NCBI RefSeq assembly: GCF_030709675.1
Contig: NZ_JAUZQD010000006.1
Location: 186,001-250,000, forward strand
DNA from: Symbioplanes lichenis
Lineage (GTDB): Bacteria; Actinomycetota; Actinomycetes; Mycobacteriales; Micromonosporaceae
Length of the DNA stretch: 64,000 nucleotides
Direction of reading: 5' to 3'
The notes under the pieces were generated by a model. The model had not been told where the DNA came from. It did no database searches and worked only from the letters and a program-made list of their open reading frames with translations. Numbering within the stretch: the first letter of the stretch is position 1; each line of letters begins with the position of its first letter. A program made the translations under genes and the position numbers. This document shows, in pieces, positions 1 through 9,264 of this stretch.

Positions 1-318
1 AAGTGGGTGGTGTCGTCGTCGCGCTCGGACTTTCCGTGGGCCAACAGCCACCACATCGCCGGTGATCTGCGCGCGGGCGTGCAGAAGCTCAAGGACGAGA
101 CCCCGGCCGGGGTGCTCCTCGGCAGCGGCGCGCTGGCGACCGAGCTCGACCGACTGGACCTGATCGACGAGTACAGGCTGCTCGTCCAGCCCCGGATCGC
201 CGGCCACGGCCCGACGCTCTTCCAAAGCGGGCTGCCCGCCACGCGCCGGCTCGAGCTGATCTCGGCGGACCCGCTCCGCAACGGCGCGGTCGCCATGCAC
301 TACCGCCGCGCGCGCTGA
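1..318 (+). CDS. dihydrofolate reductase family protein (RibD C-terminal type), 5' end outside window
   Basis: The reading frame is open from the first base of the window, so only the C-terminal ~105 residues are present. They read KWVVSSSRSDFPWANS..., then VLLGSGALATELDRLDLIDEYRLLVQPRIAGHGPTLF, the usual C-terminal signature of the RibD/DHFR-like reductases. In this family the segment G-S/G-x-x-L-x-x-x-L completes the NADPH-binding fold, and V-x-P-x-x-x-G-x-G-x-x-L-F forms the last strands. The substrate cannot be deduced; most actinobacterial relatives are uncharacterised pteridine or flavin-like reductases. The GTG near base 7 is internal to the protein and should not be taken as its start. 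Confidence 0.85.
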   Translation, partial: KWVVSSSRSDFPWANSHHIAGDLRAGVQKLKDETPAGVLLGSGALATELDRLDLIDEYRLLVQPRIAGHGPTLFQSGLPATRRLELISADPLRNGAVAMHYRRAR

Positions 319-325
319 CCTCCGC

Positions 326-1288
326 TCACCCGCTGATCTTGGCGACGATCTCGACCAGGTTGCCGTCGGGGTCACGCACCAGAGCGTTCCTGTTGCCGTT
401 CCCGGCGTCGTGCGGCTCCTTGAGCACCGGCACCCCGGCCGCCCGCAAGGCCGCGACCGCCGCGTCCACGTCGCCGGTCCACACGACGATCACCATGCCG
501 GGGGCGCCGGGCGTGGCGTCGACCTCGTGCACCCGCCGGGCGGCCTCGACCGTGCCGAGGGCGAGCGTGAACCCGCCGAGCCGGAACTCGACATGCTCCG
601 GCCGCCCGTCGGCCGGCGTCCGGAACGTCTCGGTGAACCCGAGCAGATCACGATAGAACCGCAGCCCGGCGTCGATGTCCCGGGTGTAGAGGTTGACGAG
701 CGCGTCCGTGTACCCGGGCGGGCGGGCTCGCCCGGCCCGGGCGCGGGTCTTGATGGCCTGGATGACGTCGGTCTTGGCGTAGGCGTAGTCGTTCATGTCG
801 TCCCAGCGCCGGCTCATCAGGGCTCGTTTCACGCTCTCGTAGAGCTCGCGGTCGCCGGCGTCGGCGCGGAGGTGGTCGCGCAGGAGGAGGTAGTCGTGCA
901 CCGCGGCGACTCCCCGCTCGTAGATGTGCACGTGGACGTCGCGGGCCGGCGTGCGGACGAGGCGATGGCCCGGCTCGCGGACCCGCAGCTCGTAGCCGGC
1001 CACCAGCAGCCCGGGCAGGTAGTCCTCCTCCGCCGTGATGTCGGGCACCGCGACGACGATGTCGACGATCGGCTTGGCCGCCAGGCCGGGGACCGCCGTG
1101 GATCCGATGTGCTCGACGTCGACGTCGACGTCGACGTCGGCGCCGGCGAGCGCGTCGAGGATCCGGCGCCGGTGCTCCTGGAAGTTCGCCGCCCACCGGG
1201 GGTCGTAGCTGTGCAGGGACAGCTCGAGGGCCTCGGGGCCTCCGATGATCTCGGCCGTCGTGACGTCGGGCCGGCGCGGGCTGGTCAT
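326..1288 (-). CDS. GrpB-family nucleotidyltransferase-like protein fused to a VOC/glyoxalase domain
   Basis: A single uninterrupted 320-residue frame holds two domains. Residues ~15-175 are a GrpB/UPF0157 domain (nucleotidyltransferase fold) with the family motif EHIGSTAVPGLAAKPIVD and the later DYLLLRDHLRADAGDRELYESVKRAL. Residues ~195-320 are a VOC (glyoxalase/bleomycin-resistance) domain: LVNLYTRDIDAGLRFYRDLLGF at its start and GNRNALVRDPDGNLVEIV at its end. VOC domains usually bind a metal or small toxic molecule; the GrpB substrate is unknown. The ATG at 1288 is chosen because it overlaps the TGA of the upstream TetR gene (ATGA), which implies translational coupling. A separate internal start for the VOC part cannot be excluded, but no stop separates the two. 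Confidence 0.8.
   Translation of the reverse strand: MTSPRRPDVTTAEIIGGPEALELSLHSYDPRWAANFQEHRRRILDALAGADVDVDVDVEHIGSTAVPGLAAKPIVDIVVAVPDITAEEDYLPGLLVAGYELRVREPGHRLVRTPARDVHVHIYERGVAAVHDYLLLRDHLRADAGDRELYESVKRALMSRRWDDMNDYAYAKTDVIQAIKTRARAGRARPPGYTDALVNLYTRDIDAGLRFYRDLLGFTETFRTPADGRPEHVEFRLGGFTLALGTVEAARRVHEVDATPGAPGMVIVVWTGDVDAAVAALRAAGVPVLKEPHDAGNGNRNALVRDPDGNLVEIVAKISG
1113..1139. repeat. hexanucleotide microsatellite (TCGACG x 4.5) inside the GrpB domain
   Basis: Four and a half perfect copies of TCGACG lie inside the coding sequence and encode an alternating Asp-Val run (DVDVDVDV) just before the conserved EHIGST motif. Six-base units keep the frame, so slippage would change protein length by two residues at a time. 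The run sits immediately next to the presumed active-site motif. Confidence 0.9.
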
Positions 1289-1875
1289 GAGCGGGTCCTT
1301 TCCGGCGGGTGCCAGCCGTGCTCGAGGACGGTGAAGATCTCGTCGATGGCGGCGCCCAGGTCGGGGCGGCCCCGGGTGAGGGCCGGGATGTCGAGGACGA
1401 AGCGGGCCAGGGCGAGGCAGCTGAGGTCGCCGGGGGGTGCTCCCGCCTCGGCCGCGATCGCCGCGCCCAGGGCGGCGGTGTGGCGGGTCCACATGCGCTC
1501 GCCGTGGTCGCGGAGGGCGGGGGTGGCGTCGATCAGCGCGAAGAACTCGGCGGCCCGGGGGTGGCCCGAGGTGGCCGTCCAGCCCGCGCGGACGTGCTCG
1601 CGCAGGGCGTCGAGGATCCCCTGACCGGGCCGGCGGTCGCGGACGGCGGCGACCAGCTGCGCCTCCCGGTCCTCCTCGCGGTCGAAGACCAGGGCCTCCT
1701 TGCCGCTGAAGTGCTTGAACAGCGTGGTGGTCGACACGTCGGCCGCCTCGGCGACATCGCGGATGCCGACCTTCTCGTAGCCGTGGGCCAGGAAGAGCTC
1801 CAGCGCGGCATCGGCGATGGCCTGCCGGGTCGCTGCCTTCTTGCGTTCGCGCCGGCCGGGGGCAGGGGTGGTCAC
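1285..1875 (-). CDS. TetR/AcrR family transcriptional regulator
   Basis: A 196-residue protein. Residues ~10-60 form the TetR helix-turn-helix domain (KAATRQAIADAALELFLAHGYEKVGIRDVAEAADVSTTTLFKHFSGKEAL), with the typical A-D-V-S-x-x-T-x-F-x-H-F recognition helix. The remaining ~135 residues are a helical ligand-binding domain with no assignable ligand. The start is GTG at 1875. It is transcribed away from the TetX-like monooxygenase, with a long palindrome in the 68-bp gap, and its stop overlaps the start of the GrpB-VOC gene. The likely role is repression of the monooxygenase and of its own operon, relieved by a small hydrophobic ligand. The ligand and the regulatory sign are inference. Confidence 0.9.
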   Translation of the reverse strand: MTTPAPGRRERKKAATRQAIADAALELFLAHGYEKVGIRDVAEAADVSTTTLFKHFSGKEALVFDREEDREAQLVAAVRDRRPGQGILDALREHVRAGWTATSGHPRAAEFFALIDATPALRDHGERMWTRHTAALGAAIAAEAGAPPGDLSCLALARFVLDIPALTRGRPDLGAAIDEIFTVLEHGWHPPERTRS

Positions 1876-1902
1876 GCCGTGACCTTACCCGATCCATCAG
1901 TT

Positions 1903-1928
1903 GAACCGTTGCACTTTTGCATTCGTTC
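1903..1928. promoter_or_regulatory. 26-bp palindromic operator between the TetR and monooxygenase genes
   Basis: The sequence has the form GAAC-N3-TGCA-N4-TGCA-N3-GTTC, with all eight bases of each half-site matching their inverted partners. It ends 15 bp before the monooxygenase ATG and begins 28 bp upstream of the GTG of the TetR gene. The position and symmetry fit a TetR operator controlling both promoters. Binding is inferred. Confidence 0.65.
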
Positions 1929-1943
1929 CACTTTACTGGAGGC

Positions 1944-3011
1944 ATGACACGCATCGACATCATCGGCGCGGGGCCCGGCGGCCTGACGTGCGCTCGCATC
2001 CTTCAGCGGCGGGGCCTGCGGGTCACCGTGCACGACCGGGACGCCGGCCCCGGCGCCCGCGACCAGGGCGGCACGCTCGACCTGCATGCCGACAACGGGC
2101 AGATCGCCCTGCGCGAGGCCGGCCTGCTCGACGAGTTCTTCCGGCTGTGCCGCCCCGAGGGACAGGAGATGCGGCAGCTGAGCCCGTCCGGCGAGCTGCT
2201 GTTCCGCCTGGAGCCCGAGCCGGGCGAGCTGGTCAAGCCCGAGATCGACCGCGGCGACCTGCGCGACCTGCTGCTGCGGTCGCTCGAGCCCGGCACCGTA
2301 CGCTGGGGAAGCGCCCTCACCGCCGTCGGCGGCCCGGCCGACGGGCCCCGCACGCTGCACTTCGCCGACGGCTCGACCGTGGAGACCGACCTCGTCGTCG
2401 GGGCGGACGGCGCGTTCTCCAAGGTGCGCCCGGCGGTGTCGCCGGCCGTGCCGCAGCACACCGGCGTCAGCTTCCTGGAGGCGTGGTTCGAGGAGGTCGA
2501 CACCCGGCATCCGGAGCTGGCGGAGCTGGTCGGCCCGGGCAGCGCCGCGGCGGCGGACGGCGAGCGGGGCATGTTCGCCCAGCGCAACAGCCGCGGCCGC
2601 ATCCGCGTCTACCTCATCCGGCGGGCCGGCGAGGCAACCGAAGCCGCATTGCTCGACGAATATGCCGCCTGGTCGCCCGGCTGGCGGCGCGCGATCAGCG
2701 ACCACGACGGCCCGTACGTGCACCGGCCGATCTTCGCCCTGCCCGTCCCCCACACCTGGGAGCACGTGCCGACCGTCACGCTGCTCGGCGACGCCGCCCA
2801 CCTCATGCCGCCGCTCGGGGTCGGCGTCAACCTCGCCATGCTCGACGCGAGCGAGCTGGCCGTGGCGCTCGCGAGTCACGACAGCGTGGCGGCAGCCGTC
2901 CGGGCCTACGAGGAGACGATGCTGCCCCGTTCGGTCGAGACGGCCACACTGCTCGAGGGCGGCGCCGAGCAACTGCTGTCGGCGGAGGTGCCCGACTTCG
3001 CGCGGGACTGA
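1944..3011 (+). CDS. FAD-dependent monooxygenase, TetX-like
   Basis: A 355-residue class A flavoprotein monooxygenase. The N-terminus has the Rossmann motif IIGAGPGGLTCARILQRRG, then GGTLDLHADNGQIALREAGL, which closely matches the segment that marks TetX tetracycline-inactivating enzymes. PEIDRGDLRDLLLRSL follows. The second FAD motif is GDAAHLMPPLGVGVNLAMLDASELAVAL. Such enzymes hydroxylate aromatic or polyketide substrates with NADPH and O2. Tetracycline-type substrates are possible, but unrelated aromatics are equally plausible without activity data. The ATG at 1944 has GGAGG just before it; an earlier in-frame TTG would lie inside the operator palindrome. A divergent TetR regulator suggests induction by its substrate. 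Confidence 0.82.
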   Translation: MTRIDIIGAGPGGLTCARILQRRGLRVTVHDRDAGPGARDQGGTLDLHADNGQIALREAGLLDEFFRLCRPEGQEMRQLSPSGELLFRLEPEPGELVKPEIDRGDLRDLLLRSLEPGTVRWGSALTAVGGPADGPRTLHFADGSTVETDLVVGADGAFSKVRPAVSPAVPQHTGVSFLEAWFEEVDTRHPELAELVGPGSAAAADGERGMFAQRNSRGRIRVYLIRRAGEATEAALLDEYAAWSPGWRRAISDHDGPYVHRPIFALPVPHTWEHVPTVTLLGDAAHLMPPLGVGVNLAMLDASELAVALASHDSVAAAVRAYEETMLPRSVETATLLEGGAEQLLSAEVPDFARD

Positions 3012-3263
3012 GGCCGGCGGACGAGGTGCCAGTAGGTGAGGCCGGCCGCCCGGAGCAGACGGGCGAGGATGGAAGCGACAAAACCGGGCATGCCCCAGTT
3101 CAACGGACGGCACCCGGCACGGTGACGGACGGGACGTCAAGTGCGACTTCGGTCACCCGGCCCTGCAGAATGTGATCACGCGAACATGGCCGCTAGACCC
3201 ACCGGTCTCATAGGGTTGACGCCTCAAGCACCAGCCGCGAGGACCAGGAAAGACGAGGACCCC

Positions 3264-3947
3264 ATGAGCCAGGCCGAGGCGCACGACAGGTGGCGTGAGG
3301 CACGCCGCCGCAAGGTCACCGCGCCGCAGGGGAACCTCGCGCTGATCGACACGCGCTGGGGCGAGAGCGACGCCGAAGCGGCGCTCGCGGGGCAGCCCGG
3401 GACGGTCACGGCCACCCGGCTGCGCCGCAAGGACCTGATCACCGGTCTGGAGCAGGAGGGCGTCCGGCTGTGGGACGCCGACTCGCCGGCGATCCGGGCC
3501 TTCACGGGCATCGACACGTACGCTTACGACCCGGCGTGGGTCCTCCCGGCGCGCTTCACCGAGGTGTCCGAGTCGCGTCAGCTGCCGTTCGAGCACCTGC
3601 GCGACGAGGGGCGCACCCGTGACCTGGTGGTGCCCGGCGACATCCACGTCACGATCGCCGGCGCGGACTACACGCTGAGCGCGTTCGACGACGACGGCAC
3701 GCTGCTGCTGGTCTTCGGCGATCCCACGAACGGCACGGAGACGTACGCGACCGGGCGGTTCCTCTTCGTCCCCCGAGAGCCCGGCAGCGACCGCGTGACC
3801 CTCGACTTCAACCGGGCGTTCGTGCCGCCGTGCGGATTCTCCGACCACTTCAACTGCCCGATGCCGCCCCGGCAGAACCGCATCGCCGTGCCCGTCGAGG
3901 CCGGCGAGAAGCTTCCCATTTTCAGCAAGGAGAACGACCCCCGATGA
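3264..3947 (+). CDS. DUF1684 domain-containing protein
   Basis: A 227-residue cytoplasmic protein without a signal peptide. The end of the domain is clear: DFNRAFVPPCGFSDHFNCPMPPRQNRIAVPVEAGEK, matching the DUF1684 signature of a conserved N-C-P-x-P-P-x-x-N-R-x-x-x-x-V-x-A-G-E-K tail. The biochemical function of the family is not known. It is the first gene of a coupled operon: its TGA overlaps the ATG of the transporter's binding protein. The ATG at 3264 is preceded by GAGGA and fits the usual domain start; an upstream frame extension to 3141 has no family match. About 250 bp upstream holds no gene I can support. Confidence 0.8.
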   Translation: MSQAEAHDRWREARRRKVTAPQGNLALIDTRWGESDAEAALAGQPGTVTATRLRRKDLITGLEQEGVRLWDADSPAIRAFTGIDTYAYDPAWVLPARFTEVSESRQLPFEHLRDEGRTRDLVVPGDIHVTIAGADYTLSAFDDDGTLLLVFGDPTNGTETYATGRFLFVPREPGSDRVTLDFNRAFVPPCGFSDHFNCPMPPRQNRIAVPVEAGEKLPIFSKENDPR

Positions 3948-5428
3948 GAAAGACACTCGTAGCGGCCGCCGCCCTGAGCCTGACGCTGGCGCTCGCGGCC
4001 TGCGGGGGCGGCGGGAGCGACGGCACGGCGAAGGCCGGCGACGCCGCGACCATCCAGATCGGCTCGATGTACGAGCCGCAGAACCTCGACAACACCGCCG
4101 GAGGCGGCCAGGGCGTCACCGAGGCGCTCAACGGCAATGTGTACGAGGGCCTGTTCAAGCTGACCGACGACGGCAAGGTCGAGCCGCTGCTCGCCCAAGA
4201 CCAGAAGGTCAGCGACGACGGTCTCACCTACACGTTCACTCTCCGGCCGGACGTCGAGTTCCACTCGGGCAAGACGCTGACGAGCAAGGACGTCAAGGCG
4301 AGCATCGAGGCCGTGACGGCGGAGAGCTCCAAGTCGGCCCGCAAGTCGAGCCTGCCCGAGATCAGGTCCATCGAGACGCCGGACGACGCGACCGTGGTCG
4401 TGCGGCTCGCCACGCGGTCGATCTCGTTCGTCTACAACCTGAGCTACATCTGGGTCTTCAACGGCGACGCCACCGACCGCACGACGAAGGCCGACGGCAC
4501 GGGCCCGTACAAGCTGGGTGACTGGAAGCGCGGCTCGACGCTGACGCTGACCCGCAACGACGCCTACTGGGGCACCAAGGCGAAGAACGCGGGCGTCGTC
4601 TTCCACTACTTCACCGACGCGACGGCGCTCAACAACGCGCTGCTCACCAACGCGGTGGACGTGGTGACGAGCGAGCAGAGCCCGGACGCGCTGTCGCAGT
4701 TCGAGGGCAACAACGCGTACAAGGTGAACAACGGGCAGTCGACCACCAAGCTGCTGCTGGCGTTCAACGACAAGGTCGCGCCGTTCAATGACGTCACGGT
4801 GCGGCAGGCGATCAGCGCCGCGATCGACGACAAGAAGCTGCTCACCTCGATCTGGGGCGAGTACGGCACGACGATCGGCTCGATGGTCCCGCCGAGCGAC
4901 CCCTGGTACGAGGACCTGACCTCGGTCAACGCGTACGACCCGGAGAAGGCCAAGCAGCTGCTCGGCGGCAAGACGCTGACCTTCACGCTCGACACGCCGA
5001 GCTACGACCCGCACCCGACCGCGGCGACCTTCATCAAGTCGGAGCTGGCCAAGGTCGGTGTGACGGTGAACATCAACACCATCACCGCCGACGAGTGGTA
5101 CACGAAGGTCTACCAGAAGCACGACTTCCAGGCGACGATGCAGGAGCACGTCAACGACCGGGACGTGGTCTGGTACGGCGACCCCGACTTCTACTGGGGC
5201 TACGACAACAAGCAGGTCACCGGCTGGATCGACCAGGCCGAGCAGGCGAAGACGGCCGACGAGCAGACGGCGCTGCTGAAGCAGGCCAACCGGAAGATCG
5301 CCGAGGACGCGGCCAGCGACTGGCTCTACCTCTACCCGCAGATCGTGGTCGCCTCGACGAAGCTGTCGGGCTACCCGGTCAACGGGCTCAACTCGCAGTT
5401 CTACGCGTACGGGATCACCAAGAGCTGA
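3944..5428 (+). CDS. ABC transporter substrate-binding lipoprotein, SBP_bac_5 (dipeptide/nickel/opine) family
   Basis: A 494-residue lipoprotein: signal peptide MRKTLVAAAALSLTLALAAC with the lipobox cysteine at residue 20. Motifs of peptide/nickel-type binding proteins follow, including EGLFKLTDDGKVEPLLAQDQKVSDDG, a Y-T-F-T-L-R-P-D-V-E-F-H-S-G-K segment, and VRQAISAAIDDKKLL. It should bind a solute outside the membrane and deliver it to the two permeases encoded next. The substrate (oligopeptide, opine, nickel chelate or similar) cannot be read from sequence. It overlaps DUF1684 by ATGA and the first permease by one base (TGATG). Confidence 0.92.
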   Translation: MRKTLVAAAALSLTLALAACGGGGSDGTAKAGDAATIQIGSMYEPQNLDNTAGGGQGVTEALNGNVYEGLFKLTDDGKVEPLLAQDQKVSDDGLTYTFTLRPDVEFHSGKTLTSKDVKASIEAVTAESSKSARKSSLPEIRSIETPDDATVVVRLATRSISFVYNLSYIWVFNGDATDRTTKADGTGPYKLGDWKRGSTLTLTRNDAYWGTKAKNAGVVFHYFTDATALNNALLTNAVDVVTSEQSPDALSQFEGNNAYKVNNGQSTTKLLLAFNDKVAPFNDVTVRQAISAAIDDKKLLTSIWGEYGTTIGSMVPPSDPWYEDLTSVNAYDPEKAKQLLGGKTLTFTLDTPSYDPHPTAATFIKSELAKVGVTVNINTITADEWYTKVYQKHDFQATMQEHVNDRDVVWYGDPDFYWGYDNKQVTGWIDQAEQAKTADEQTALLKQANRKIAEDAASDWLYLYPQIVVASTKLSGYPVNGLNSQFYAYGITKS

Positions 5429-6378
5429 TGATCGCGTACCTGCTGCGGCGGACCGCGATCCTGCTGGGATCGCTGGTCCTCGCGGCCGTGGTGCTGTTCG
5501 TGCTGCTCCGGCTCCTGCCGGGCGACCCGGCCAACGCGCTGCTGGGGGTGGGCGCCACCCCCGAGCAGATCGAGGCCGCCCGGCGGGAGCTGGGCACGGA
5601 CGCGCCGCTGGCCACCCAGTTCCTGCGCTGGCTGGCCGACGTGGCCACCCTCGACCTCGGGAAGTCGCTGGTCAGCTCGCTGCCGGTCGGCCCCGAGATC
5701 GTCGCGCGGCTGCCCGTCACCGTGCCGCTGACCCTGTCCGCCTTCGTGGTGGCCGTGCTGGTCGCGGTGCCGGTCGGCGTGCTCGCCGCCACGCGCGCCG
5801 ACCGCTGGTACGGCCCGGTGCTCAACGCGATCGCCCAGCTCGGCATCGCCGTACCGGCGTTCTGGGTGGGGTTGCTGCTCATCACCGTCTTCGCGCTGCG
5901 GTTGCGCGTGCTGCCCGCCGGCGGCTTCCCGCCGGACGGCTGGGGCGACTTCGGCGCGGCGGCCCAGTCGCTGGTCCTGCCGGTCGTGACGGTCGCGCTG
6001 GTCATGTCGGCCTCACTGATCCGGTACGTCCGGAGCGCCACCCTGGACGTGCTGGGCTCCGACTTCCTGCGCACCGCGCGGGCGCTCGGCGCGTCCCCGG
6101 CCCAGGCGCTGTGGCGGCACGGGCTGCGCAATGCGGCCGTACCGGTGCTGGCGGTCCTGGCCATGGAGCTCGCGACCACGTTCCTCGGGGCGGTGGTCGT
6201 GGAGAGTGTGTTCGCGCTGCCGGGCCTGGGCGGGCTGCTCACGCGCGGGATCAGCCAGCACGACTATCCGGTGGTGCAGGGCGTGATGCTCGTGAGCACG
6301 GCCACGGTGCTGGTCGTCGGCTTCCTCGGCGACCTGGCCCAGCGCCTCGCCGACCCCCGGCTGCGGGTGCGCCCGTGA
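5428..6378 (+). CDS. ABC transporter permease, DppB/OppB type
   Basis: A 316-residue integral membrane protein beginning MIAYLLRRTAILLGSLVLAAVVLFVLLRLLPGDPA, the standard N-terminus of DppB-like permeases. About six membrane helices follow. The cytoplasmic EAA-type loop is RTARALGASPAQALWRHGLRNAAVPVL, which contacts the ATPases. It starts within the stop codon of the binding-protein gene and ends in a GTGA overlap with the second permease, so the genes are translationally coupled. Confidence 0.93.
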   Translation: MIAYLLRRTAILLGSLVLAAVVLFVLLRLLPGDPANALLGVGATPEQIEAARRELGTDAPLATQFLRWLADVATLDLGKSLVSSLPVGPEIVARLPVTVPLTLSAFVVAVLVAVPVGVLAATRADRWYGPVLNAIAQLGIAVPAFWVGLLLITVFALRLRVLPAGGFPPDGWGDFGAAAQSLVLPVVTVALVMSASLIRYVRSATLDVLGSDFLRTARALGASPAQALWRHGLRNAAVPVLAVLAMELATTFLGAVVVESVFALPGLGGLLTRGISQHDYPVVQGVMLVSTATVLVVGFLGDLAQRLADPRLRVRP

Positions 6379-7247
6379 GCCTCGATCCGGAAACACTGTC
6401 ACCGCCGGCGCCGGCCGGCACCGCCCCGCGGAAGGCGCGCCGCCGCCTGTCGTGGCACCTCGTGCTCGGCCTGATCCTGGTGCTCGTCGTCGCCGGGGCG
6501 GTGCTGGTGTCGTACGTGTGGCTGCCCTTCGCTCCCGACGACACCTCCGGCGGCCGGTTGACGCCGCCCGGGGGCGACCACCTGCTCGGCACCGACAAGC
6601 TCGGCCGCGACCTCTTCACCCAGCTGCTGATCGGCGGCCGGATCGCGCTCGGCACGGCCCTCGGCGCGGTCGCGGTCGGCGGCGTGCTCGGGGTCAGCGC
6701 CGGGCTGCTGGCCGGCTTCGCCACGCGATGGCTCGACGACGCGGCCGCGGTCGTGCTCGACATCCTCATCGCCTTCCCGACGCTGCTGCTCGCGATGCTG
6801 ATCGTGGCGGGTGCCGGAGCTTCCCTGGGTACGGCGATCCTGGCCATCGGGCTCGCGATGGCGGCGATCGTGGCGCGGCTGACGCGGGTCCTGGTCAAGC
6901 AGGTCCTCGCCCGCGACTACATCACGGCCGCCCGGGTCGCCGGCGTGTCCTGGCCCCGCATCGTCGCCGCCCACGTGCTGCCCAACATCGCGCCGGTGCT
7001 GCTGGTCAACCTGGCCCTGCAGGCGGGGCTGGCGGTGCTGGCCGAGGCGAGTCTGTCCTATCTGGGCCTGGGCACCCCGCCGCCGAACGCCTCGTGGGGC
7101 CGCATGCTCTTCGAGGCGCAGGCGACCGTGCTCACCGCCCCGGCCGCGGCCCTGGCGCCGGGCATCGCGCTCGTCGTCCTCGTGATCGGCATGAACCTCA
7201 CCGCCGACGGCCTCCGCGACCTCACCGACCCCCGGAGGCGTCGATGA
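6375..7247 (+). CDS. ABC transporter permease, DppC/OppC type
   Basis: A 290-residue permease. A hydrophilic N-terminal tail of ~27 residues leads into the first helix (SWHLVLGLILVLVVAGAVLVSYVWLPF). Next comes the DppC hallmark HLLGTDKLGRDLFTQLLIGGRIALG. The EAA loop is ITAARVAGVSWPRIVAAHVLPNIAPVLL, and ASLSYLGLGTPPPNASWGRML is typical of the family. The GTG at 6375 overlaps the preceding stop (GTGA). It forms the heterodimeric membrane channel with the preceding DppB-type permease. Confidence 0.93.
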   Translation: MSLDPETLSPPAPAGTAPRKARRRLSWHLVLGLILVLVVAGAVLVSYVWLPFAPDDTSGGRLTPPGGDHLLGTDKLGRDLFTQLLIGGRIALGTALGAVAVGGVLGVSAGLLAGFATRWLDDAAAVVLDILIAFPTLLLAMLIVAGAGASLGTAILAIGLAMAAIVARLTRVLVKQVLARDYITAARVAGVSWPRIVAAHVLPNIAPVLLVNLALQAGLAVLAEASLSYLGLGTPPPNASWGRMLFEAQATVLTAPAAALAPGIALVVLVIGMNLTADGLRDLTDPRRRR

Positions 7248-8024
7248 CCCTGCTCACCGTGGACGGCCTGACCGTCGGCGACTCGCTCGTGGCGGACGTG
7301 TCGTTCACCGTCACGGCCGGCGACCGGGTCGGACTGATCGGCGAATCGGGCTCGGGCAAGTCGCTCACGTCGCTGGCGATCCTGGGCCTGCTGCCGCCGG
7401 GCCTGCCCGCCTCCGGCAGCGTCCTGCTCGACGGCGTCGACATGCTGCACGCCCCCGAACGCCGCCGCACGAGAGTCCGCGGCCGGGTCGCCGCGGTCGT
7501 CTTCCAGGAGCCGCTCACCGCGCTCGACCCGCTGATGCGGGTGGGCCGCCAGATCGCCGAGCCGCTGCAACGCTTCCAGCGCCTGCGCGGGCCCGCGCTG
7601 CGCGACGCCGTGCACGCCGCCCTCGACGACGTCCGGCTCACCGACACGAGCCGCATCGCCCGCGCCTATCCACACGAGCTCTCGGGCGGGCAGCGGCAGC
7701 GCGTGGCGATCGCCATGGCCCTGGCCTGCCGGCCCCGGCTGCTCGTGGCGGACGAGCCGACGACGGCGCTCGACGTCACCGTGCAGGCGGAGATCCTCGA
7801 CCTGCTCGACCGGCTCGTCACCGAACGCGGCACGGCGCTGCTGTTCATCACGCACGACCTGCCCGTCGCCGCCCGCGTGATCCGGGACACGCACGTCATG
7901 CGGTCGGGGCGGATCGTCGAGTCCGGGCCGATCGGGTCGCTGATCGCGGCGCCGGCGCACGACTACACCCGTACGCTCGTCGACAGCGCGCGCCGCTTCG
8001 ACGCCGCGCTCGAAAGGACCGGCC

Positions 8025-8032
<8 letters not shown>
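7244..8032 (+). CDS. ABC transporter ATP-binding protein, DppD type
   Basis: A 262-residue ATPase. Walker A is GESGSGKS (~residue 34), the Q-loop lies in FQEPLTALDPLMRVGRQIAEPL, the signature is LSGGQRQRVAIAMAL, Walker B is LLVADEPTTALDV, and the switch histidine is in LLFITHDL. It lacks most of the C-terminal Cys-rich/oligopeptide region found in full DppD proteins, so it is on the short side for the family. The ATG overlaps the preceding TGA (ATGA), and the gene overlaps the second ATPase by 8 bp. Confidence 0.93.
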
Positions 8033-8774
<742 letters not shown>

Positions 8775-8811
8775 CCGCCCGCCGCCGGCGTCACGGCTGC
8801 GCTGTCCGACA

Positions 8812-9264
8812 ATGGGTCGCATGAATCGGCGGCGGCGCAAGAAGCTGCAGAGCAGTCTCGTGGAGGCGGCCGGGTGGGGCTCGGCCCGATGGGTGGCCCG
8901 GCTGCTCCGGGCGGGGGCCGACCCCGACCGGCCCGATCACCACGGCAGCACCCCGCTCTATCGCGCGAGCGTGCAGAACATGGCCGACAACATCCGCGTC
9001 CTCACCGCGGCCGGCGCCGACCCCCGTCGCGAAAGCGGCGCCGGCGACGAGGGACTGCCCCTGTGCGGCGCCGCCTGCTGGGGCCACGAGGCCGCGGTCC
9101 GCGAGCTGCTGGCGGCCGGCGCCGACCCGCACCAGCGCGAGGACCACGGCCAGGGCCGCACAGCGATCGACTGGGCCGAGGCCGGCCACCACCACGAGGT
9201 CCGCGCCCTGCTGACGGACACCGGGGCGCCGAGCAGGTCGGCGAAAGCTCAGGCTTGCAGGTAG
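8812..9264 (+). CDS. ankyrin repeat protein
   Basis: A 150-residue soluble protein composed of about four ankyrin repeats. They can be read as SSLVEAAGWGSARWVARLLRAGADPDRPD, GSTPLYRASVQNMADNIRVLTAAGADPRRE, GLPLCGAACWGHEAAVRELLAAGADPHQRE and GRTAIDWAEAGHHHEVRALL. The basic N-terminus (MGRMNRRRRKKLQ) is not a signal peptide. Ankyrin proteins mediate protein-protein contacts; the partner is unknown. Start may be ATG 8812 or ATG 8821, as neither has a clear ribosome binding site. It overlaps the end of the opposing GNAT gene. Confidence 0.85.
   Translation: MGRMNRRRRKKLQSSLVEAAGWGSARWVARLLRAGADPDRPDHHGSTPLYRASVQNMADNIRVLTAAGADPRRESGAGDEGLPLCGAACWGHEAAVRELLAAGADPHQREDHGQGRTAIDWAEAGHHHEVRALLTDTGAPSRSAKAQACR

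Noticed and set aside
2996..3103. Possible C-terminal remnant on the minus strand (GMPGFVASILARLLRAAGLTYWHLV)
   Set aside because: It looks protein-like but is short, has no start region and cannot be matched to a family by eye.
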